A model generated the notes under the pieces. That model did no database searches. It had not been told where the DNA came from and saw only the letters and a program-made list of their open reading frames with translations. From a virus, in the IMG/VR virus record IMGVR_UViG_3300029922_000001, positions 356,512 to 420,511 of that record: a DNA stretch of 64,000 nucleotides. One strand, written 5' to 3'. Positions within the stretch are counted from its first letter, which is position 1, and each line of letters begins with the position of its first letter. Of this stretch, positions 1 through 7,594 are shown in pieces. The position numbers and the translations under genes are program-made.

Positions 1-98
1 TGAACGCTTTTGCATTTTTACCATTCTGTTATTTGTTTGTAAGAATCTTCTGGAGCAATTGTAGTAGTTGCTTGGTTATTGTATCCCTTTCATTTCAA

Positions 99-125
99 TT
101 TGCCCTACCCACAAGGTGGGGCAAA
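99..125 (+). terminator. hairpin upstream of first gene
   Basis: TTTGCCC (99-105) pairs with GGGCAAA (119-125), with ACC/GGT pairing inside. The tail is only moderately T-rich (ACTGTTTATAAT) and runs straight into the -10 at 132-137, so it could be a weak terminator or an operator-like fold. Bases 1-98 hold nothing I can assign. Confidence 0.4.
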
Positions 126-143
126 ACTGTTTATAATAGCATG

Positions 144-425
144 ATGACAGCTATAGAAATTTTACAAGCAGCCTTGGATAATGATTTACGCATTATCACT
201 TTTATCAATGATGGTCAAAATCCACAAATTAAAGGTAAGTATCTAGCACAATTCTTTGTCTTCCCAGTAAAATCAACTGATATTGTTCTAACTGGTGAAG
301 GTGATACTATCGAACAAGCTATTTTAGATATTCAGCCATATTTCGAAGAGTATGGATATAATATGCCACCCAAAATATCAGAAAAAGATGAAGAAATTGA
401 TCTAGAAACGAAAACTGAGGTATAA
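144..425 (+). CDS. hypothetical protein, 93 aa
   Basis: Acidic small protein with a HicB/antitoxin-like feel (TGEGDTIEQAILDIQPYFEEYG) but no diagnostic motif, so function is unknown. TATAAT lies at 132-137 and the ATG at 144 is exactly six bases further, which is why I prefer it over ATG 141 or the longer upstream reading. The last codons GAG GTA TAA double as the GGTATAAT -10 of the next gene. Confidence 0.7.
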   Translation: MTAIEILQAALDNDLRIITFINDGQNPQIKGKYLAQFFVFPVKSTDIVLTGEGDTIEQAILDIQPYFEEYGYNMPPKISEKDEEIDLETKTEV

Positions 426-434
426 TAAGATCAA

Positions 435-878
435 ATGGGAAATCTAAATCTAAAAACATCAGACACACCTGAAAAGCAAATGGAAGCTTCTGGTTGTTTG
501 ACTCTAATCTTTTGTCTATGCCTTACACCGTTCGTTTGGTATTACATGACAATGTACAACGCTTATGTTTTTGCTGACATCTGGAATTGGTTCATGCCTG
601 TTCTCTTTGGCGTAAAAGCAATTACTATGTGGCACGCTGCCGCTATCGGTTCACTCTCTGGATTTATCACTTCCGGTCTTTATGTGTTGCACGTTAGTAC
701 TCAACAGGAATTTAATAAGATTAAGAAGGCTTTGAATATTCCTGATGAACAATTGCTTACAGGATGGGATGTTCTTGGGCATTTCGTTAAACTTTGGGGT
801 ATTGGTATTATGGTTATCACTGTTATGTGGTTCTTTGCCTATGTCGTCAATGTGTTCTTCTTCACGAAGGGCGGTTAA
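435..878 (+). CDS. multi-pass membrane protein
   Basis: 147 residues with about three hydrophobic segments (near residues 20-45, 55-85 and 115-142), including the C-terminal stretch ending VNVFFF. It should sit in the host inner membrane; role unknown. The -10 TATAAT (421-426) overlaps the preceding stop codon, leaving eight bases to the ATG. Its 3' end abuts the promoter hairpin of the next gene. Confidence 0.7.
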   Translation: MGNLNLKTSDTPEKQMEASGCLTLIFCLCLTPFVWYYMTMYNAYVFADIWNWFMPVLFGVKAITMWHAAAIGSLSGFITSGLYVLHVSTQQEFNKIKKALNIPDEQLLTGWDVLGHFVKLWGIGIMVITVMWFFAYVVNVFFFTKGG

Positions 879-880
879 AT

Positions 881-911
881 ATTTCCCCAATAGGGGAAAT
901 CGAGGTATACT
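881..911 (+). promoter_or_regulatory. leaderless-type promoter, palindromic example
   Basis: Best example of the window-wide promoter family. ATTTCCCC (881-888) and GGGGAAAT (893-900) form a perfect 8-bp inverted repeat with loop AATA, followed by CGAGG and TATACT (906-911). The ATG at 918 is six bases later. CCCCAA to TATACT spacing is 15 bases. Confidence 0.85.
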
Positions 912-917
912 GACAAT

Positions 918-1289
918 ATGATTTACTTTATCTTATATGTATTGTTTGTATTAGTTTCTTTTGTGCTGGTGTTAAAATTCTACCCTTATGAATTCGCTGA
1001 ATGCAAAATTGATGATTCGTCTCAAGAATACGATCTAGAAATTAATCCTATTACGAATCGACTAGAAGTTGTAAAAACTAAAGACATTGACGAAAGCTAT
1101 GTGTTTGAATTTTTATTGTTATATCCATTCTATATGCTTAAATTGCTATTTAAGTTTTTAGCATATTGGACATACCGTACATTTAATAAGGGTATTACCA
1201 AAGAACAGAAATTAGAAGCAGAACTTCAGGATTTAAACCAGGCAATTAAGGAAGCAAAAGCAGAATTAGATAGTCTAAAAGAGGTATAA
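918..1289 (+). CDS. membrane-anchored coiled-coil protein
   Basis: 123 residues: an N-terminal transmembrane segment (about 2-21), a second hydrophobic stretch (about 70-90) and a charged helical C-terminus rich in Glu, Lys and Ala that looks coiled-coil. -10 TATACT at 906-911, six-base gap. Ends GAG GTA TAA, which is also the -10 of a tiny downstream ORF. No recognisable family. Confidence 0.7.
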   Translation: MIYFILYVLFVLVSFVLVLKFYPYEFAECKIDDSSQEYDLEINPITNRLEVVKTKDIDESYVFEFLLLYPFYMLKLLFKFLAYWTYRTFNKGITKEQKLEAELQDLNQAIKEAKAELDSLKEV

Positions 1290-1296
1290 TTCAAGC

Positions 1297-1323
1297 ATGT
1301 TAGGCGAAATTATCCGCAAATGA
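1297..1323 (+). CDS. tiny leaderless ORF, 8 aa
   Basis: ATG lies exactly six bases after TATAAT (1285-1290) and the frame stops after eight codons, inside the next promoter. Geometry is the same as for real genes here, so it may be a leader peptide or a decayed gene start. Coding status is unproven. Confidence 0.25.
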   Translation: MLGEIIRK

Positions 1324-1337
1324 GGTATACTTAGCAA

Positions 1338-1937
1338 ATGCTTATAGATCCAGATCATATTACAAACTACAATCGCACAGAAAAAGAACTTCAGTGTTTT
1401 CTATTATTTGCTATTATGGTTGCTGGTAAAAAAGCTAAAATGATGGCACCTAAATTAGATCATTTTCTTTTCATAAATGATCAGCTAATGCCATTTGAAT
1501 TCATTCAGAAGTTGATGAATAATGATGTACTTTATGGTGCTTTATTGCATTCTAAAATCGGTAAGTATAAGTTATTATTACAGTCTTTGCCTCAATTAGT
1601 GAATAGTGGCTTAGATTTGCATACGTGTACGATAGAGGATTTGGAAAAGATTAAAGGTATTGGTCCTAAATCGTCTAGATTTTTTATATTACACTCACGC
1701 CCTAATCAAAGGATTGCGGCACTTGATACGCATATTTTGAAATTTATTAAAGAGAATTTAGACCCCAAAGCACCTAAGCAAACCCCAAGCGGAAAACGAT
1801 ATTTGCAGTTAGAAAAACTTTTTGTTGAATATTGTGAACAAAATAATCTCTGCATAGCAGATTTTGACCTTCAGCTTTGGGTAAAATATTCATCAGAGAA
1901 CGATAAAAAAAGGAAAGGAAAGAAAAAAAATGTTTGA
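1338..1937 (+). CDS. HhH-GPD-like DNA glycosylase/AP lyase
   Basis: 199 residues. A helix-hairpin-helix (KIKGIGPKSS, about 104-113) is followed by ALDTHIL (128-134), the arrangement seen in the endonuclease III/OGG superfamily where the helix-hairpin-helix Lys and the following Asp are catalytic; here K111 and D130 are present. There is no C-terminal 4Fe-4S cysteine cluster, so it resembles OGG2/AGOG-type short enzymes more than Nth. Likely base-excision repair of phage DNA. -10 at 1326-1331, six-base gap, without a clear CCCCAA box. First gene of an overlapping five-gene operon. Confidence 0.7.
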   Translation: MLIDPDHITNYNRTEKELQCFLLFAIMVAGKKAKMMAPKLDHFLFINDQLMPFEFIQKLMNNDVLYGALLHSKIGKYKLLLQSLPQLVNSGLDLHTCTIEDLEKIKGIGPKSSRFFILHSRPNQRIAALDTHILKFIKENLDPKAPKQTPSGKRYLQLEKLFVEYCEQNNLCIADFDLQLWVKYSSENDKKRKGKKKNV

Positions 1938-2145
1938 ATCAACTGAAACTACGTATACTTTAGATAAGACTAAATTGGAAAATTTTCTCACTGAGAAGCT
2001 TACAGAAGCTGGGAATTTTAGTCCCAGATTGCAAACTATTAGTTTTAATTGGAAGTATGGAAGTCGTCTTACTGGTTATAGTATAAATGAACACAACGAT
2101 CCATATTTTGATGGTGTTTCCATTACCGTAAAGGATATGGAGTAA
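1930..2145 (+). CDS. hypothetical protein, 71 aa
   Basis: Starts inside the end of the glycosylase-like gene (8-base overlap), preceded by AAGGAAAG, a plausible Shine-Dalgarno site, so it is probably translated from the same mRNA. No recognisable motif. Confidence 0.65.
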   Translation: MFESTETTYTLDKTKLENFLTEKLTEAGNFSPRLQTISFNWKYGSRLTGYSINEHNDPYFDGVSITVKDME

Positions 2146-2149
2146 TAAT

Positions 2150-2503
2150 ATGGCATTAAATGGATATAAAATCGAAAATGAATCTTACTGTTGGTATTCT
2201 CCTACAATGGAAAAAGAATATGGTACAGTAACTTACTGTGATAAAAATGGAGATTATTTAATCTGTACATTAGCTACACCAACCGAAAATCTTGAGTGCA
2301 AATATTCTGATGATTTAATATTTATTGGTAAAGGCGTTTGGGTTCATAGTAGTATTAGATGGATAAAAGGATGGATAAACAGATTCAATGGAAAACTAAT
2401 GAATGATTTTGTAAATGACGACATTACAATTGAAGAGATTATGCAACGTGCTAATGATTGTGAAAAATATACAGGAGTAGGATTATGGTCTATGAACATG
2501 TAA
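2150..2503 (+). CDS. hypothetical protein, 117 aa
   Basis: Follows the previous stop by four bases (TAATAATATGG). Contains aromatic, beta-rich sequence with GVWVHSSIRWIKGWI in the middle; no family recognised. Overlaps the next gene by 19 bases. Confidence 0.65.
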   Translation: MALNGYKIENESYCWYSPTMEKEYGTVTYCDKNGDYLICTLATPTENLECKYSDDLIFIGKGVWVHSSIRWIKGWINRFNGKLMNDFVNDDITIEEIMQRANDCEKYTGVGLWSMNM

Positions 2504-2688
2504 GCGAATATAAACCAAGTTGGGAATATCCTGATACAATGTATTGTCAGCGTTGTAAACATGATGTACAAACAGATAAACGATTTTCTGGTGTTACTTG
2601 TAGTAAATGTGGAATAGTTATTGTTGATACAAATCCTTGGATTAAAATTCCAGTTACAATAGAAGAAGTAATAAGGGAAAGCGAATGA
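2485..2688 (+). CDS. small zinc-ribbon protein
   Basis: 67 residues with two CxxC pairs (YCQRC and TCSKC), a treble-clef/zinc-ribbon arrangement. An AGGAG lies seven bases upstream of the ATG inside the preceding gene. It overlaps the next zinc-ribbon gene by four bases; the pair may be related small regulators, but that is inference. Confidence 0.7.
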   Translation: MVYEHVSEYKPSWEYPDTMYCQRCKHDVQTDKRFSGVTCSKCGIVIVDTNPWIKIPVTIEEVIRESE

Positions 2689-2876
2689 TAACAGTGACTT
2701 GCGATAAATGCGGTGGAAAAACAAAATTGACTACAAATGACGGTTATGGTTTTTTCTGTGATAATTGTGATCAAGTGATCAACATTAACGTTGCTTTGAG
2801 TGGTATAATAGAGAAGTTGGCGCAACTAGAAAATGAACTAGAAGCTAATAAGAAATATGCATTTTTGAAAAATTAA
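2685..2876 (+). CDS. small zinc-ribbon protein
   Basis: 63 residues; CDKC near residue 6 and CDNC near 25 give a four-cysteine ribbon, followed by a helical C-terminal tail (EKLAQLENELEANKKY). ATG overlaps the preceding TGA (ATGATAA). Last gene before tRNA-Leu and probably co-transcribed with it. Confidence 0.7.
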   Translation: MITVTCDKCGGKTKLTTNDGYGFFCDNCDQVININVALSGIIEKLAQLENELEANKKYAFLKN

Positions 2877-2893
2877 AGTGTATTTAAATAAAT

Positions 2894-2974
2894 CGGGTGG
2901 TGGCGTAATGGTAGCCGCAAATCTCTTAAAAAGATTCGTTGAAAAACGTGTGGGTTCGAGTCCCACCCGCCCGC
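2894..2974 (+). tRNA. tRNA-Leu(UAA)
   Basis: Acceptor CGGGTGG (2894-2900) pairs with CCGCCCG (2967-2973) with one G-U. Anticodon stem AATCT/AGATT encloses loop CTTAAAA, anticodon UAA. A short variable arm (CGTTGAAAAACG) fits a class II tRNA and the T arm is GTGGG-TTCGAGT-CCCAC. CCA is not encoded. CGAGA follows directly, as after other tRNAs here. UAA reads UUA, a frequent codon in this AT-rich genome. Confidence 0.9.
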
Positions 2975-2980
2975 GAGAAT

Positions 2981-3028
2981 TATATATTAAACACAAAGGA
3001 ATATATCTAATCATGTGTTAACTATATA
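2981..3028 (+). other. AT-rich inverted repeat after tRNA-Leu
   Basis: ATATATTAAACACA and TGTGTTAACTATATAT form an imperfect inverted repeat across about 48 bases just 3' of the tRNA. It could be a processing or termination structure; there is no U tract. Confidence 0.35.
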
Positions 3029-3030
3029 TT

Positions 3031-3117
3031 ATGAGATGTGAAGGCTATCGTGGTTCTTTTGATAAATTTTTAGAAGCTTATGGCGATCTTGATAAATTTC
3101 CCCAATGCCTCAATTAG
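3031..3117 (+). CDS. small ORF, 28 aa
   Basis: ATG AGA TGT GAA GGC TAT... encodes EGYRGSFDKFLEAYGDLDKF and ends inside the next promoter, which supplies the PQCLN tail. EGY is reminiscent of the start of ribosome-modulation-factor-like proteins found elsewhere in the window, but the NPY and Trp part is absent. Possibly a truncated gene. Confidence 0.4.
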   Translation: MRCEGYRGSFDKFLEAYGDLDKFPQCLN

Positions 3118-3132
3118 AGGTATACTCGAATC

Positions 3133-3492
3133 ATGAACAACAAATTAATGATTATCGACAAAGAAGCTATTCTACGTGCTTGGCTGACTGGAGATAATCT
3201 GGAGAAAATGGATAGCAATTACAATGCTAAAGTATTTACTTGTGAATACAATGGTGTAACTCTTTCTACACGTTGTAGGAGAGTAATGGAGCGTCCTAGT
3301 TCTTTTGCACCTTATCAAGAGGTTGATGGATTGCTTTATGAATTCACGAAAGACGATAAAACAGTCCTTGATTGGAATGGTGAACTTGATCCAAATGCTC
3401 AACGTAATTCCCCTAATGGCTATTCAAGTACATTTGAATATTTTATCAAGAACTATGGGCATCCTGAAAATTTCCCCAACAGGGTAAATTGA
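3133..3492 (+). CDS. hypothetical protein, 119 aa
   Basis: -10 TATACT 3121-3126, six-base gap to ATG. No known motif. The C-terminus ENFPNRVN is encoded by the CCCCAA box of the following promoter, and the same FPNRVN tail recurs in the next gene. Confidence 0.7.
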   Translation: MNNKLMIIDKEAILRAWLTGDNLEKMDSNYNAKVFTCEYNGVTLSTRCRRVMERPSSFAPYQEVDGLLYEFTKDDKTVLDWNGELDPNAQRNSPNGYSSTFEYFIKNYGHPENFPNRVN

Positions 3493-3506
3493 GGTATACT
3501 TAAATT

Positions 3507-3800
3507 ATGAAATATGTTTATGAATATCATAAAGAAAATCAAACTTTTACACTTACTGATGGCATATGGAACACTGTAACAATACGTCAAACTCATTCAT
3601 CTAAATATCAAGTATCTGGTCAAGTAGGAAATCATCGTGAAGGTGGTTGGACTGATAATTTTTCTTTACAAGATGTTGTTGATGGTAAAATGGATCATTA
3701 TTTAAAATACATTGAAGATTCAAAATCTTTCATAGAAACACTGAAACAATTATCTCAAAATTTAATTAATGATAAGAATTTCCCCAACAGGGTAAATTGA
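3507..3800 (+). CDS. hypothetical protein, 97 aa
   Basis: -10 TATACT 3495-3500, six-base gap. Beta-rich N-terminus (YEYHKENQTFTLTDGIWNTV). Ends NFPNRVN like its neighbour because the downstream promoter overlaps the gene end. Function unknown. Confidence 0.7.
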   Translation: MKYVYEYHKENQTFTLTDGIWNTVTIRQTHSSKYQVSGQVGNHREGGWTDNFSLQDVVDGKMDHYLKYIEDSKSFIETLKQLSQNLINDKNFPNRVN

Positions 3801-3814
3801 GGTATACTACGATC

Positions 3815-4015
3815 ATGGGACATTATAAACACGACGATTTGCTATTGAAGACCATTGCTGCTGGTTTCGCTGAAGAACCAGGAATAGGTCAACCAATTCC
3901 AAGTGCTTGGCTTCCGTTTCTATCTATGGAAGAATTGATTCAGGTGCATAAATACACCCTTGGATATATTAAGGCTAGAATCACCAATACTTTAACCAGT
4001 AAATTAAAGGTATAA
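3815..4015 (+). CDS. hypothetical protein, 66 aa
   Basis: I set the start at ATG 3815, six bases after TATACT 3803-3808; an upstream in-frame codon would read through the promoter. Ends LKV-TAA, with GGTATAAT forming the next -10. No motif recognised. Confidence 0.7.
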   Translation: MGHYKHDDLLLKTIAAGFAEEPGIGQPIPSAWLPFLSMEELIQVHKYTLGYIKARITNTLTSKLKV

Positions 4016-4022
4016 TCCTAGT

Positions 4023-4352
4023 ATGAATGAATTTAATGAGTTTAATCTAATCAAAGATGCACCATCAGTACCAATCAAACCCAAGGTTACAGGTTATGCA
4101 ATGGTTACAAGATGGACTAATCCTCCTACTATTATGGGTTGTACCACATATACTGATCCTGCTGATTCGGATTTTGTGCATATTGTAGAAACTAGGGGTG
4201 ATGAATATCGTGAACTTTATCAAAGTGATTTTGATAGAAAAGAAGAAGAAGAACCTAATGATTGTTTTTCGTTAGAACATAAACAAGAAATTATGTCAAG
4301 ACCAGTAGTTATTATGGAAGTTATAAAGACTGTAGAAATCACAGTGAAATAA
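4023..4352 (+). CDS. hypothetical protein, 109 aa
   Basis: -10 TATAAT 4011-4016 overlaps the previous stop; six-base gap to ATG. Acidic middle (RKEEEEPNDCF). No recognised domain. Confidence 0.7.
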   Translation: MNEFNEFNLIKDAPSVPIKPKVTGYAMVTRWTNPPTIMGCTTYTDPADSDFVHIVETRGDEYRELYQSDFDRKEEEEPNDCFSLEHKQEIMSRPVVIMEVIKTVEITVK

Positions 4353-4366
4353 GGTATACTTTAAAT

Positions 4367-4585
4367 ATGGCAGCAGATAAAGTTTTAAATTTAATGGACC
4401 AATATTATGATTACATTGGTGGAAATACTAATTATCCAAAATCTAGAGTTATAATTTTCAAATTACTTGATGATGTAACAGATCGACGTGGCTGGAGACA
4501 AGAATGGGACGGTTTTGATGATGATATCCAAATTGAAATTCTTGAAACATGGTTAGATATTGTAGAAGGGGTTTTGCATGATTGA
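4367..4585 (+). CDS. hypothetical protein, 72 aa
   Basis: -10 TATACT 4355-4360, six-base gap, no CCCCAA box. Acidic, helical, Trp-rich (RRGWRQEWDGFDDDIQ). Overlaps the next small ORF by eight bases. Confidence 0.65.
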   Translation: MAADKVLNLMDQYYDYIGGNTNYPKSRVIIFKLLDDVTDRRGWRQEWDGFDDDIQIEILETWLDIVEGVLHD

Positions 4586-4646
4586 ATTTAAGGATTTTGA
4601 AAAAGAGTGGGATAGTAAATTCCCGACTCTAGAAGGTACTTATTGA
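4578..4646 (+). CDS. small ORF, 22 aa
   Basis: ATG overlaps the end of the preceding gene (CATGATTGA). Encodes an acidic peptide beginning MIEFKDFEKEWDSKFP. Stops just before a broken RMF-like ORF. Plausible by coupling only. Confidence 0.35.
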   Translation: MIEFKDFEKEWDSKFPTLEGTY

Positions 4647-4647
4647 C

Positions 4648-4830
4648 ATGATGACACTAGAAATTTATAATGAGGGCTATTTGGCTTTTAAAGATAATTC
4701 TGATAATCCTTATGATATTGATTCAGAAGAAAATAAAACTTGACAAATTGGATGGAACGACTGTAGTTTAATGCAAAAATTTAAGGAAGATTTAGCTATC
4801 ATGGAACTCATATTTCAGGATAAACCTTAA
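4648..4830 (+). pseudogene. RMF-like protein interrupted by in-frame TGA
   Basis: The frame reads NEGYLAFKDNSDNPYDIDSEENKT, then TGA at 4741-4743, then QIGWNDCSLMQKFKEDL to TAA at 4828-4830. GY-x-A/F, NPY and the GW motif in that order match the ribosome modulation factor-like family; related ORFs lie at 12219 and 12891. A single TGG to TGA change would explain the stop where a Trp is expected. Either a nonsense pseudogene or a recoded stop; I favour a pseudogene. Confidence 0.55.
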
Positions 4831-4863
4831 CCATTTACGATCAGAAAAAGCTATAATAGAAGT

Positions 4864-5169
4864 ATGAAAGAAAAACTACTCGTTAATTTCAGCGGACTCT
4901 TTGAATCTCAAGAGCAACTATTAGAAGTCATTGATTTATGGAAATCTAATCTAGTTAAAGATTTTGCAGTTAGTTCTGCCAACTGGAATGTCTATAGTAA
5001 GAATCCAGAATTCAATTCTTTTGTTCATTATCTTCATGGTAATAGTGGCAAGCTTCATGATTTATTGCATGTTAAGCTAACCCTTCCACCAGTTGTACCT
5101 GATAGTTATGGAAAACTCAGCGAAGGTTCAGATGATCGTATTTCGTCTGAAGGATACAAAGAAGATTAA
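4864..5169 (+). CDS. hypothetical protein, 101 aa
   Basis: -10 TATAAT 4852-4857, six-base gap. No recognised motif; Ser-rich, disordered-looking C-terminus. Next gene starts two bases after the stop. Confidence 0.65.
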   Translation: MKEKLLVNFSGLFESQEQLLEVIDLWKSNLVKDFAVSSANWNVYSKNPEFNSFVHYLHGNSGKLHDLLHVKLTLPPVVPDSYGKLSEGSDDRISSEGYKED

Positions 5170-5171
5170 TT

Positions 5172-5468
5172 ATGCTAATACAAAAAGAAATTGAACAAAG
5201 AAATTTTCTGAAAGGTGCTTATACTGAACCAGATAATCGCCCTGAGTGGGCATTGTATTGGATTAGGGATCTTATTGAAAATATGGAAAATGCCAAAAAA
5301 AAAGATAATATTTCTTTCTATAATGAGAGAATTAATTATGTTAAGGAAAGTTGGTTTAAAGACTTTTGGCAACACTATCAAGAATGTTTAGTTTATGAAA
5401 CGATGGTTAAAGAACAAGATCAAATTGAAAATCTTTCATTGAAAGACTTGAATTTGATAATTGATTAA
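5172..5468 (+). CDS. hypothetical protein, 98 aa
   Basis: Second gene of a pair with 4864-5169 (TAATTATGC junction), without its own promoter. Helical, charged. Unknown function. Confidence 0.6.
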   Translation: MLIQKEIEQRNFLKGAYTEPDNRPEWALYWIRDLIENMENAKKKDNISFYNERINYVKESWFKDFWQHYQECLVYETMVKEQDQIENLSLKDLNLIID

Positions 5469-5482
5469 GGTATACTTAGATC

Positions 5483-5827
5483 ATGTTTGAACTATTAGAC
5501 ATCACCCGAATAGAAAATCATCTTCGTATTGATCCTCGTACTGGCACTGTGTATTTCGGTGTTGGATTGCGTAAGGAAATGGAAACCAAAAAGTATCCAC
5601 ACTTTGATTTTGCTTACGATGCGGAAAACAATCGTTTGGCATTCATACGACACGTCACTAAGAACAACCAGCGTTTGACTATCAATTCAATCGGTTGTAT
5701 TACCTCTCCACGTCTTCAAAGAGTTTTGAAGAAGCTAATGACTGAAGCTAAGACATTCAATCATACGCAAATTGAAGTCACTACACTTCGTGAAAACACT
5801 GCCTTTATTATCAATCTAGGAGCATAA
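5483..5827 (+). CDS. hypothetical protein, 114 aa
   Basis: -10 TATACT 5471-5476, six-base gap. The pattern HLRIDPRTGTVYFGVGL is echoed by RLSIRENGNMFFNGPL in the next gene, so the two look like distant tandem paralogues with a shared beta-rich fold. Codon choice is slightly less AT-rich than its neighbours. Confidence 0.7.
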   Translation: MFELLDITRIENHLRIDPRTGTVYFGVGLRKEMETKKYPHFDFAYDAENNRLAFIRHVTKNNQRLTINSIGCITSPRLQRVLKKLMTEAKTFNHTQIEVTTLRENTAFIINLGA

Positions 5828-6168
5828 TGTCTTTCAAGAGTGTGTATTTAGAAACCGCAATTCCAGAAATCCCTAATAGATTGTCTATTAGGGAAAATGG
5901 AAATATGTTCTTTAATGGACCTTTAATTAGTGATAGTAAAATCATGAGCTATCAATATATTAAGGTTGGCTTGACAAACGGCAAGGTTCGGTTGATTTAT
6001 TCTAATCAAGAAGAACTTGGATCGTTTCGCATGGAATGGAATGAGCGTCAATCCATTATGCATTGTAAATTTCTAATGGATTATCTCAGGAGATTTTATA
6101 AAGCTAAAGTCATGCAGTTTAGTATTGAGAAAGAAGGAACATCGTTGATCCTAACTAAGATTGATTAA
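5827..6168 (+). CDS. hypothetical protein, paralogue of 5483 gene
   Basis: 113 residues, starts on the last base of the preceding TAA (TAATG). Shares the preceding protein's layout: Arg-initiated beta strand, Gly-turn, then a C-terminal helix and strand. Unknown role. Confidence 0.7.
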   Translation: MSFKSVYLETAIPEIPNRLSIRENGNMFFNGPLISDSKIMSYQYIKVGLTNGKVRLIYSNQEELGSFRMEWNERQSIMHCKFLMDYLRRFYKAKVMQFSIEKEGTSLILTKID

Positions 6169-6191
6169 TCCCTCTGGGATTACGAGTGCAA
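6168..6191 (+). promoter_or_regulatory. promoter remnant lacking its -10
   Basis: AATCCC-TCT-GGGATT followed by ACGAG keeps the inverted-repeat part of the promoter family, but GGTATACT is missing and the next gene begins within a few bases. Looks like a deletion of the -10 element; the downstream gene may now depend on read-through. Confidence 0.5.
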
Positions 6192-6449
6192 ATGCAATTA
6201 ATAAATAGATTTTTATATAAAATAGGAAGAAAGAAGTATAACCGTCAAGGTTATACAGTTGTTCGTTTTAGATATGATTGGAAACCTGATGAAGATGTCA
6301 TTGTACATCTTGCTGAATATAAAGTTTTTGGTCTTTATTCCTTTTCGCACATTATCTATGTGAGTAATTGGACTAAGCGTTTTTCGCCATATGTTTTACA
6401 ATTTCGTTATTATCCTTCAGCAAAAATACAATGGGTGGATAATATTTAG
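6192..6449 (+). CDS. hypothetical basic protein, 85 aa
   Basis: ATG 6192 chosen; GTG 6186 is two codons upstream in frame. Rich in Tyr, Arg and Lys (KIGRKKYNRQGYTVVRFRYDW). It has only a promoter remnant upstream. No family recognised. Confidence 0.6.
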   Translation: MQLINRFLYKIGRKKYNRQGYTVVRFRYDWKPDEDVIVHLAEYKVFGLYSFSHIIYVSNWTKRFSPYVLQFRYYPSAKIQWVDNI

Positions 6450-6463
6450 GGTATACTAACGAT

Positions 6464-6952
6464 ATGAATACGACGTTATATTGTTTATACGCTTACAAAC
6501 CTAGCAGTGCAGATTACTGTCGTGGTTGTCACATGGCTAGTTATACTAGTGAGTTTATTTCAGAAGAAAATATTACTGAAGAAGCACTATTGGAACAGCT
6601 TGTTAAGATTTACAAGTACAATCACGATCTAGAAAGTGGTGAAGATGGTTATGAGAATATTAGAATTCTCGTTGGTGAATGTGATGGTGAATATGATTTT
6701 GATGAACCTTCAACGCACCCTAAGTATCGTCTTATGAATGCTGATATTTTTTCAACTTCATATTATTATTTAGAACCAGAACTAAAGGAACTATATAACA
6801 AGATGGACGCCATCCTTGTTGCAGAGCAAGAAGCTAAAGCTGAAAAAGCACGATTAGCACAAATTGAATTCGAAAGACAAGTTGCTAAAAATCGTGAAGC
6901 TAAAGAACTTGCAGAATTCGAAAGATTAAGTAAAAAGTTTGCAGGTAAATAA
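6464..6952 (+). CDS. hypothetical protein with C-terminal coiled coil
   Basis: 162 residues; Cys-containing N-terminus (SADYCRGCHMASYTSEF) and a long charged helix from about residue 115 to the end (EQEAKAEKARLAQIEFE). -10 TATACT 6452-6457, six-base gap. Stop overlaps the start of the next gene. Confidence 0.7.
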   Translation: MNTTLYCLYAYKPSSADYCRGCHMASYTSEFISEENITEEALLEQLVKIYKYNHDLESGEDGYENIRILVGECDGEYDFDEPSTHPKYRLMNADIFSTSYYYLEPELKELYNKMDAILVAEQEAKAEKARLAQIEFERQVAKNREAKELAEFERLSKKFAGK

Positions 6953-7560
6953 TGACAAAACCAAAACTCACCAAAGTTAAAAATTACCCTGATGGTGTAT
7001 ACATTATTAAGGGTGAAGAACTTTCTCCACACCAATCTGAGGGTATTTCTTTGCAGACATGTGGCTGTGGCTGTTATCTCCATAAAGTCGTTGGTGATTT
7101 TTATAAAATATCAACCACTAATAATGCACAGAAATATATGATTTTTAATCGTGATTTTTGGTATGTTCATACCACTTTTTCAGATAATACATTCTTACCA
7201 ATTCCAATGGAAGTATTAAAAACTATTGATTATAGTGAAGATGACACTTGTCCTTTTGAAATTCATCATAAGTGGGTTAAAGACACTTATGGTGTTGATT
7301 TAAATAAACATGAATTTGTAATTGGCGTAAACTGGTTCGAAGAACATCGTATATTGCATAAACAATTACAAGAAGCTGCAATTAAAGATATACTACCAAT
7401 GTCTACATATAACACTTGGATCATAGAAGCAATTAAATCAATTTGCGGTCTTGATGTTGAAGTATTAGATGAAAAAATCGAAGAAGCTTTTGTGCATATT
7501 AATGTATTAAGTGGCGAATTAGCTGGACCAGCGATTTTGACTTGGGATAATTGCGATTAA
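6952..7560 (+). CDS. hypothetical protein, 202 aa
   Basis: Starts on the last base of the preceding stop. Contains a Cys cluster early (LQTCGCGCYLHKVVGDFY) and a helical C-terminal half. No family recognised. Confidence 0.65.
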   Translation: MTKPKLTKVKNYPDGVYIIKGEELSPHQSEGISLQTCGCGCYLHKVVGDFYKISTTNNAQKYMIFNRDFWYVHTTFSDNTFLPIPMEVLKTIDYSEDDTCPFEIHHKWVKDTYGVDLNKHEFVIGVNWFEEHRILHKQLQEAAIKDILPMSTYNTWIIEAIKSICGLDVEVLDEKIEEAFVHINVLSGELAGPAILTWDNCD

Positions 7561-7594
7561 TCCCCAATGATGGAAATTAAGGTATACTATAAAC